Position numbers and translations under genes: made by a program. The notes below the pieces were generated by a model. The model ran no database searches. It saw only the letters and a list, made by a program, of their open reading frames with translations, and was not told where the DNA came from. Positions 55,771 to 64,000 of a stretch of 64,000 bases of DNA are shown piece after piece (the first letter of the stretch is position 1; each line of letters begins with the position of its first letter). The stretch spans positions 2,108,001 through 2,172,000 of the forward strand of contig JAJFPB010000003.1 in NCBI GenBank assembly GCA_020881915.1. The letters run 5' to 3'. The stretch comes from Paramyrothecium sp. XJ0827 (Eukaryota > Ascomycota > Sordariomycetes > Hypocreales > Stachybotryaceae).

Positions 55771-57527
55771 TTAAGTGGTGCTCAGTGAGCCCAGATGACT
55801 TGGGGTTCGCAGCTCCTGCCCGCGACCCTTGTCCCAGTAGCCGCCGCCGCCGGATTCAAGCTCCATTGGTGTCACGGGCCCAGGGCTGCCCAGCGGAGCC
55901 AACTTTGGGGAGTTGGGCTTATGCGTTGCGGGTGCTGGGAAGCGGAAGTCCTTGCCGGGCATTCCCTTGAGCAGGAAACTTGGGCCCGAGGTGGTCTTTG
56001 ATGAGGAACCGAGGGCCATGGTCGCCTGCGCTACCATGTCGCGCTGATACTGCAACATTTTGCGGCGACGCTCCGCCTCGGTGGTCTTCCTGGGTGGTGA
56101 GGGGGTGAGGTGTGTAGAGGCCTGCGGCTCTGGCGACTTGGTGGACCACGCCGGTTCGGGCAATGACGCTTGGGAATCCTGGCGGCTCTTGGTGCGTTGC
56201 TCGTAGTTGGAAGGGTAGTACTTGCCCATGGGCAAAGGGGTGTCGTGAAAGCCGGCGGGATAGTACGAGGCGACGGGCATGTTGCCGTCCACCAAGGCGG
56301 CGGTTGCGGGAGGGTTGAGAGAGTCGCGCGAGTCGTGCATGGGGCTGGATTCAGCCGCCAATGTGATGGAGCGGTGGCGGGCGAGCTTGGAGTCTTGGTA
56401 AAAGGGATGAGGGCGATGGACTCGTGCTTTGGGGTCTTCATGCAAGGGAAAATAGCCACTGCGTCTCGTTGTCGACGTTAGCGAGGGAGGGAGGATGAGC
56501 ATTGTAATGAATTTGGGAAGTAGCAAGCATACCCAGGCAAGTCTCCTCTGGCCGATAATGGTGCTGGGGGCGTTTGGGTGGAAGATGATTTGGTCCTCTG
56601 GTTGCTTCGTTGCGGAAGTTCGATGGCAATGGGACGGCTCTGGGAGGATTTTGACGAGTAGGAGGCGGATACGTCATGGTTCTCTAATTAGACGGAAAAA
56701 CAAAATGGCATGTTAGCGAGACCCATTTTGTTCGATGACCATGTTTGGCAATGCAGTGGAATGATGGAACGGGGCAGCAATAAAAAAACAGGAACGAGCA
56801 GACTAGGGGTCAAAACAGGAAAAGCTCCCGGCCCTGCGAGCCGAAGCCGAGGGGAAGGGGGCTGGCCGAGCGCCCTCGTTGGCTGGGCCAGTCGCGTGGT
56901 GCTGGGCCGAGCAAGATAAGGCAAGGTAGGGTACCTGAAGTCGTAGGTACCGTAGGGCAAAGCGTCGCCCGAGCCGAAGTGGTACCCCGCGGCGGCCTTC
57001 GGTGAGCCGGTGGGGTGGTGGTGTGTGGGCCTGTCTTGTTCCAACCAGAGCTCGAGGAGGCCAAGCCGTGTGGCGACGGGGCATTTGGCAGGCTCCGCTG
57101 CCAATGTCGTGTGGTAGATTAGGACAAAGCAAAGATGGGGGGGAAAGGGTCTGAAAGGAAAGGGGGCATCGGGGGACCTTTGCCGTGCCGAGCCATGCCA
57201 TGCCATGCAAATGAAAAAAAAAAGACCAGTAGGAAATAGTTTTTTTTTTCTGTGCTCACCTTGACCGGAGGCTCGCTCGTGGAAGCCGGGAAACCCAGGC
57301 GTGTTCGGCGCCGACGTCACAGCCTCGCCCAGGTCCTCGGATCTGGCGCTATTGTTGGAGGCTAGCGACAAGTCGGACGAGTTGGACAAGGTGCGGCCGG
57401 GAAGCGCGGGACGGCACCGGGGCGAGAGGAACGGGGAGGGCTTGAAGGATCGCGCGAAGCTGGCCATGTCTAGCGGTTGTGCGGGCGCTTCGCTGCCCTG
57501 GACATCCGGAACGAGGGTGATGCTCAT
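55771..57527 (-). CDS. Conserved disordered fungal protein, unknown function
   Basis: Exons 57260-57527, 56533-56683, 55771-56458; 368 aa. The chain begins MSITLVPDVQGSEAP and contains TLSNSSDLSLASNNSARSEDLGE, then TSAPNTPGFPGFHERASGQ. Exon 2 reads ENHDVSASYSSKSS to APLSARGDLPG, splicing GG|T into GYFPLHEDPKARVHRPHPF. The third exon has AEAERRRKM-like basic helix (TTEAERRRKMLQYQRDMVAQATMA split here) and PKLAPLGSPGPVTPMELE. A tempting competing frame in exon 2 (starting MTYPPPTRQN) fails because neither junction then stays in phase. Pro/Ser-rich, no membrane segment. I recall similar hypothetical proteins across Sordariomycetes; function unknown. Intron 1 is long (576 nt). Confidence 0.82.
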
Positions 57528-60500
57528 GCCACGGATGCAGCCGGTCGTAGGCGGCGAGACATTCTTCGACGCCTCCCGGGAAAAGGAACGGGCGGCTGCG
57601 GCGGCGGCGGCGGCGGAGGCGGATGCAGCGGGACGCTCACAGGTGAGCCGCCACAAAGCTGTTCCGAGGGGCCCAAAAAGGTGGCTTTTTTTAGGCGCGT
57701 ACTCGTGAAGACGTAAAAAAAAGGCTGCCAACGGCGGGATGTTTCTTTGCGTTCGAATAGCACAATTCTTTTGTGCAAAGCAGACCTTGTTCCGTGGCGG
57801 TGGAAAAGACCAGCGGCGTCTAGTACCGGAAGTGAGGGCGGAGGAGGAATGGGTGGTCGACAGGTGGTAGCAAACAGGGCGGCTGACTGGTGTCCCTGCG
57901 TACGGCGACGAAACTCTCGGTTCTGGTATATGGAGGAGGAGGACCGTCTTCCCGGGGTACTCTTTGAGGAAAGGAAGGATGGAAGAAGAAAGTCGGGACG
58001 GGCGAAATGTTTCGCGGCAGATGGTTGAGAGGAGTGTTTTGGTTTTTGTTTGTAATCGACAAGGCCGAACGCAAGGTTTGATCATCGGTCGGGAGAGTCG
58101 ATCAGGCGAGAGGAGGGAGGGTGCGCGGGCCTATAACAGGAAATGGAGATGCGCAGAGGCTGAGACGGACGACTGGAGACACCCCGACAAAGGAACTGGG
58201 CTGCTTGCTGGCGCCCCTCTACCGTACTGTGCCGTGAGGTCGTCTGGACGTCAGGTAAAAGGTACCTCGTTGAGGGAAGCTGGCGGTGGGGCTCTGCGTT
58301 ATGCGCGGTAAAAGGCACCTACTGTACTGTACGGGCCACAGTGCTGGCGGCGCGCGCAAACGCAGTGCGGTGCATTACAGTGCAGCGCAGCCATGCGGCC
58401 AGTGGGTGACGCTCCAGCGGGACAGTCGCGCTATTTTCCTCCCCCTCTGCAGCACACACTTGCTGGGGGCATCAACCGCACCGGGTCGCAGGATTCGGGC
58501 TCGGTTACTAGGGGGCACCTCGAGGAGGGGCGATCCAACGTGCCCTACCTTACCTTACCAAGAGGGGGAGGGAGGGAAGGACGTCAAGGTGGTGTGGGCA
58601 CGGCTACGGGCAGATCGCCTACCTGCCTCTCCCATCCTCTCCGACTTGTGGCTCAGTGCAACTCTCCGACAACTACGGAAACGCCATACAGCACCGTTAT
58701 GCGGGACGACCTCTCACAATCTCTTGGGTTTTCCTCTTTCAAACATTTCCCCCCTTTGCTCTTTGCGCTTGGAATCCACAGGCAAAAAGGTGTATGGCAC
58801 GTTTTGCTTGGCTGCCAAGGGCCGGCGACCCTGCGTCGTCGTTTGCCCGCTCTTTGCTAACCTAAGATCCCGTCCAACAGGGTCTGGCATCCTGCGAATG
58901 AACAGCGCCGGAAGCCAACCACCCCCCAAAAAAAAAAAACACAATCAACGAATGGACGGCTAGTGAACCCCAGTTCAGGCAAATATAGCTTTGGCCGTTT
59001 CCAAAGCAAGCATCGAACGATAACCAAACCTGCGGCCGGGCCATGTCACCAATGGGGCTAGTAGCAGCAAGCAAACCAAGTTGCGTCCCTCCTCCTCCTC
59101 CTCCTCCTCCTCTCCATAATATCGAATCCACCTATTCGATGGACGGCTGGCGTTCCATTGGCGGGTGCTGCTGTCACCCCTGGCCTCACTGCGATGTAAC
59201 ACACTGATAACTCCCCTCTGGAACCGTTTGAACTGCTAAGGTCGTGGCCTAGGCCTCTCGACAGACGGTCCGGCTCGGACCATGCTCCCGAGACTCCCAC
59301 GACGGGAGCTCTGCGACACTACGCCAGGGCCCCGACATCGTGGAAGGGCGGGAGCCGTGGGACACGAGCAAGTCTTCAGCAGAACACTGCAAACAAAGAG
59401 ACCGTAGACTAACTCGTCACAACCATCACCCAAGTTGCCGCCGCTGCCGCTAAGTCCACTGGGCTGACTAGCGGGCAAAAAGTCCGGTCAACGGCCAGAA
59501 ACTCCATGTAGATCCCTGGAAATAAATCTCTTGGACCAATCTCCCCCCTCCGCACCCGAGCAAACAACAGCGAAAGCCCACCACCGTCGCCGGTGCCAAG
59601 GCTTGGGCGGCCCTTCGCCTGCCAAGCATGCGATATGCCATCTCCGTTACAGTCGCGCGCGCAGCAGTTGTCTCAAAGATGCACATTTCCTGCCGGTGTC
59701 CCTATTCCGACGGGCATCGCTCTTGGGACGGCTGGCTAATCCCACGCTCTGGTACTCCCGGCGATAGTGCCTCGCGGGTGGCGATCGCTAATCTTGGCCA
59801 CCGTTTTGTCTGTGTGGTGATACACGCCGCGCTTCTACCCCCGGCAACTGTGTGTGGTCGACTGTCGTCGCGCTCCCGGTTTGGCGATAATCCTTACGGT
59901 CAACACTCGTCAAGGCATGTGAAAATTCAACGTGTTTTATCAGCGTTCATACTCTTCATCTTTTTCTTTGTTTCTTGAGGAGATTGATGTCGAAGCAACC
60001 CGTGTGTACAACTATTCCCCTCTCCGTTATCATTCCGTACCTTTACCACGGCGTTGCCCTTTTGTTACTATCCGCTTGCAAGCATGCCTACCTTGAACGA
60101 CAGTCGGATCAGTTGAGACATCCGGTAAGCAAGATCGGCGGTGGGTCGCCGAATGCCCAGACCATAGGCATTGGCGGCTTGTGCCAAACAAGTTGCACTA
60201 GGTAGGGATTGTCACCGCGTTGCTCGCCCAAGCGTCATGGGCACGTATTGGCGTCCCCTCGGATGGTGAATGAGAGCTAAGTGTACTACAGCAAGCGAAG
60301 AACCTACCACACAGTTTGCAAACCCAGCTCACTTCTCTAGCTGCCGGCTCCTGTCACAGATCTGGGGGGCAAATCAGGGTCCAAGGGTCCAGGCATGCCA
60401 TTTGATCCTCTGACGTAGTCAGCTTATCGCGACGCACCGTGACGAAAACAAAGGCAAGGGGGTTGAGAGGCCCTGTGGAGGCGTTGTGAAGCGTGACTAT

Positions 60501-61787
60501 CAGATGTGCTATGGCATCACGACTTTGTGGCTCCCCTTGACTAACACACGCCAGCTCCGCAGATGGCTAACGCTCTATCCGTCCCACGAGCTGGTTGCAG
60601 TCCGTAATGTGCCAAGCCATGTGTCCGCTTTGAGCTTTCGTCCAAAACGGTTCCAGGGGTGTGCCCTGGACAATGAGCGCATCGATTTCATCTGTGGCTG
60701 CAGAGCCCCTGGTCCCTGGGCGGCGAAAAAAAAAAGAGAGTCCAGGCCACACACCCCTACGTCACACCACCGTTCAAGCACCTCCATCACCTGCAGCGTA
60801 GCCATCGTCCCATATCCGCCATGCGAAGGGGGCAGACTGTAGGTAGTTTGGCGAAGGGGGCAGATTGTAGAAGGTGGCTATGATTTGATAACCGCACTTG
60901 GCGAAGAGCAAATGCAGCGCAACCACCAAACGGCCTCTCGTCCTGCACCCCGCATCATGGCCCAGCGGGCGGATAGTCTTGCGCCCACCACCACCCTATC
61001 GGTAGCTCGCCTGAAGTTGCACGTTTGCGTTGGTTTCCGCGGAGAAGACGAAGAGGTGTGGGATGGCGGACTCGGCACTGTCAAAGGCTCAAAGCAGGCG
61101 ATCGCTTCTTCATCCACAGAGTGGATGTACGCACTCCCTAACTAGACACCACAAGGTTTCCGTGCCAGACGCCTCTCCGCCACAAGCTCAACCGCGGGCA
61201 TCCAAAACCTACAACCGTCCCGTGCGACAAGCGCCCAATGGGCTCCACTTTCGCAGCCTTAAATGGCCGATTTATGGACTGCCGGGGTAGCAGTGATTGG
61301 CGATGGTGCAGAGAAATGTTTGAACATCATGCTTCTTCTGTCTAATTTACTTGTTGCTCGTCCCATCTGTCTTACATGTGATTGTTGCAACAGGCTCAGG
61401 TGGGATAAAAAAAAAAAGAGGGGAGAGAATTGGCCACGGTAAACCTGCGCGCAGCCTGGGGAAATCGCAAAACAACCCTGATGTGGTACTCATTAAATCC
61501 TTCTCTTACTCATTCTGGTGGTATCAATATCAAAGCGGGTAAAGAAAAAAAAAGAAGAAAAAAAAAAAACACGGATATTTTTGGCGGTGCGGCAAATTCC
61601 CCCGTCTTGGCTGACCTGCAGCTTGTGGTTCTCGGTCTTGTTCTGGATGCAGCACATTGTCCTCCAGCTCCGAATGGTATCGTGTCAACGCGCCGTACAA
61701 TTTCCATCCAATGATGCAGCGTCGCCTCAATACCACAATTTGGGCGCGCATCCGATGCGACCCCCCTCTCTTCTCACACGCCCTCAC
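57528..61787. other. 4.3-kb region without a supported gene
   Basis: Upstream of one minus-strand gene and downstream of another. Contains a (CTC)n tract near 59089-59112, A-runs near 61405 and 61545-61570, and many overlapping short ORFs. No domain, splice pattern or RNA gene was found. A long leader or noncoding transcript is possible. Confidence 0.4.
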
Positions 61788-62452
61788 TTAGACATGGGCG
61801 CGTCCGGTAAAGCGGGTGCGCCTCTCCCGGTGCCTCCACCAGTACGCGGCCGAGGCGACGGCTGCGATCAGCCAGAGCAGCGCGCTGGCGAGGTCGACCC
61901 AGACGGCGTTCTTCATGCGCTTGATGCCACCGTTACCTTCGGGATCTTCGTTGATGTACATCTGCCGGCTGTTAATCAAGACATTCTTCTCCTCCCGCAT
62001 GCATCCCCGTCGTTGCGTCGAAGGTGGGAACGAGTTTTTCTCGTTGCGGGGGACCCAGCTTACCTTGCCGAAGACGCCAAACAAGGCGATCCACAGGACG
62101 AAGAGGACAAAGTCCCACGCGGCGGCGATCACGCCCAGGAGCCGGAGGACGAAGGGGATGAAGTACAGGACGCACGTCACGGCCGATAAGGCGCCGACCA
62201 CCACGGCGTAGACCTGGATCCTCGTCAGCGCATGCCTCCCGCAGATATGCCTCCCGCAGATTGATGTTTCTTGAGCGGAGTGAGTGGACTGCCTGCTCTG
62301 CTTACCCATTTTGAGTCGCTGTAGCTGCCGGCTTCATTGGCGCGTTGCAGGTCGGTGCCGTAGAGGCCGCAGACGGTGAGCGACAGCGCGAAACAAAAGA
62401 AATGGATGACGGTGAAGAACAGGTAGCTGAGGGCTAGATCGAAGAGCGCCAT
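61788..62452 (-). CDS. Four-helix MARVEL-like membrane protein
   Basis: Exons 62306-62452, 62064-62213, 61788-61961, all junctions phase 0 (SDSKW|VYAVVV and FGVFGK|MYINED); 156 aa, the usual size of fungal MARVEL-domain proteins. Four hydrophobic helices: about 5-29, 50-72, 78-99 and 121-140. A polar loop (GLYGTDLQRANEAGSYSDSKW) follows helix 1, as in this group, and the C-terminus is basic (WWRHRERRTRFTGRAHV). Probably plasma-membrane organisation or trafficking; no specific role can be given. Confidence 0.85.
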
Positions 62453-64000
62453 GGTGGAAAATGTCGATGTCGACGCTGCTGCTGTCGTTTGGGCTGGCCT
62501 GGTCTGGTCTGGTGTTGAGGTTCGTTCGTTTGCCGAGACCGACGAGACGTCGCTTGTTCAAATACACGCAATGGAATTTTCAGGCCCGTCCAATTAACCT
62601 TTGTTGACCTTTCCACGGGTGCGAAAAAAGGTTTCAGATATGGAGCAACATAGGGTCATGCATTTCTCTTCGGTTTTTGGGCTGCATCAATTTATCACCA
62701 TAGGAGTGCCCTGGCGAGCAGCGTGTCGGGGACACAGTGACGTCACGAGGGTCATCAGCTCTGCCCAAGACTTGGCACGCGCGAGCGCAATGACCCCTTC
62801 AACTGGGAATCGCTTGGGGCTGATCGGACCCCTAAACCTCTTAGTGTCGAATGTTCAGCATGGACTCTTTTTCCCTTTTTTTCCTTTCTCTTCCTTGGTA
62901 GCCAACGAACATTTACACGCTAACGCCGATGCAACCTACGTCAAGGACCAGGTGCCTTCATCGTGAAGGCCCTTCGCCCCTTTGGGATGGTTCCGCCATG
63001 GTGTCTTCCCCGACTGTCCTTTCGGAACGGGGGGCTTGCAGAACAAGGTTAAGCCGCGCAGCGACGTGGAACAAGCCGGGGGCTCGAACACGTTCACCAG
63101 ATCCGATTTGTTGAGAAGTCCTGCCGCCCGTGCTGCAAAACCAATGCAGCAACAAGAAAGACAAGTCCACTGATGCGACCCCAAAAAGTATGATTGGCGG
63201 TAGACAGCATTTGAGCGTCCATGTATGGTTCGACTCGACGCGCTCGATCACGATCATCGTTGTTGCTGGCCCTCCCAGGTTACGGGTGCACTGTTCGCCA
63301 GATCGAGAGCACCTCACCGCTTAATGCCTCAAACATGGGCCGAGGAAGGTCGCTTGGCGCTCGTCGATAGCTGGCCGAAGGGCGAGCACGGTGAGTTCGA
63401 AGGGCCTTTCTGTCTGGCCCATTTTCGACAGCTTGCGCTAGTGGACGGCCATGTTCCTTTCGCAAAGGTAAAAAGTCGTGTTTGTTTGTTTGGTTGTTTG
63501 GCAGACACGCCGTCCACCTAGGTGCGCCCGGGGCTGTCCGTACTCGTCCCTCGCGGCGTGGTGTCGGGATTCCTCGACTGTGAATGCGTGTGGTTTCCAA
63601 AAGGTCCGCTGCATGCTGTACACTATGAGATGTCTGGTAAATACGATGAGGTCGCGAGTTCATTGGTTTCAGTACCAACTTACCACTTGCGTTGCCTTGA
63701 CCCTTGGTGCACCATGGCTCCTGAACAACCGCGGGTGCTCACCAATCTTCTTGTTCCTGGGATCGCCCTCGCGCGGTCATTCGAAGTACCCGCAGGGAAT
63801 GGTGATGGTCAAGAGCCGCAACGACAACGACGCAGGTGAGGGAGGGAAAAGAGCCGCAGACCCCACGGCCATGATGCTTCCTCCCGCCCTTCCCAGTGCA
63901 ATTACCTTGGGCCCGCGAAGTGAATGAGGCAAGTTTGCCCAAAGAAGCATTCCGGCTGTAGAAAAGCCTAGTTTTCGTCTCCGTTGCCCAACATGCTGCT
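62453..64000. other. Right-end region without a supported gene
   Basis: Promoter side of the MARVEL-like gene, then 1.3 kb of short overlapping ORFs on both strands. A gene may begin past the right edge. Nothing recognisable. Confidence 0.4.

Noticed and set aside
56438..56677. Frame starting MTYPPPTRQN as exon 2 of the disordered protein
   Set aside because: Neither splice junction keeps phase; the alternative frame (ending SARGDLPG) fits both introns exactly.
56689..58085. Long minus-strand frame across the 576-nt intron of the disordered protein
   Set aside because: Outside exon 1 it is low-complexity and passes the GT donor; the exon model explains the conserved part.

Overview
The window is nuclear DNA from a filamentous ascomycete, most likely a Hypocreales-type Sordariomycete. 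The basis is gene content: a non-reducing polyketide synthase cluster, a chitinase/LysM gene pair, a CFEM protein, an SRPK-like kinase relic and other fungal families. Structure agrees: many 55-90 nt introns and long untranslated spacers. No CRISPR array, rRNA gene or credible tRNA was found. Exon coordinates were derived by hand from splice sites and reading-frame continuity, and are given in each entry.

Region 1 (1-13.3 kb) is a polyketide cluster. In order it holds a multicopper oxidase cut by the left edge, a metallo-beta-lactamase-type thioesterase, a non-reducing PKS (SAT-KS-MAT-PT-ACP, no thioesterase domain), a DUF1772 anthrone-oxygenase-like membrane protein, an EthD-family protein and a SnoaL/NTF2-like protein. 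PKS plus separate thioesterase, anthrone oxygenase and EthD decarboxylase is the emodin/endocrocin/monodictyphenone toolkit. An anthraquinone or pigment derived from one is the likely product. Two divergent promoters in the cluster each carry paired TCGGGT motifs.

Region 2 (13.4-19.7 kb) is a divergent pair: a large secreted subgroup-C-like chitinase and a secreted LysM/chitin-binding protein. The chitinase has an unexpected C-terminal tail, a long hydrophobic segment followed by a NucA/NucB-type DNase-like signature. That layout fits a wall-penetrating killer toxin. A 500-aa protein of unknown function lies next door.

Region 3 (19.9-36 kb) holds that unknown protein, a decayed zinc alcohol dehydrogenase, a GPI-anchored CFEM protein with a palindrome of four iron-regulator (SreA-type) sites upstream, a conserved four-exon protein, TAD2 (tRNA adenosine deaminase) and a large protein with half of a Zn2Cys6 motif and a 35-aa tandem repeat.

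Region 4 (36-52 kb) is decay-rich. It holds two small related ORFs, a broken SRPK-type pseudokinase, a frameshifted phosphoesterase relic, a ZGRF1/Mte1-like gene, and relics of a second chitinase and an unidentified gene, ending in an AT-rich tract that suggests repeat-induced point mutation.

Region 5 (52-64 kb) holds an F-box/ankyrin protein, a conserved disordered fungal protein and a four-helix MARVEL-like membrane protein, separated by long spacers.
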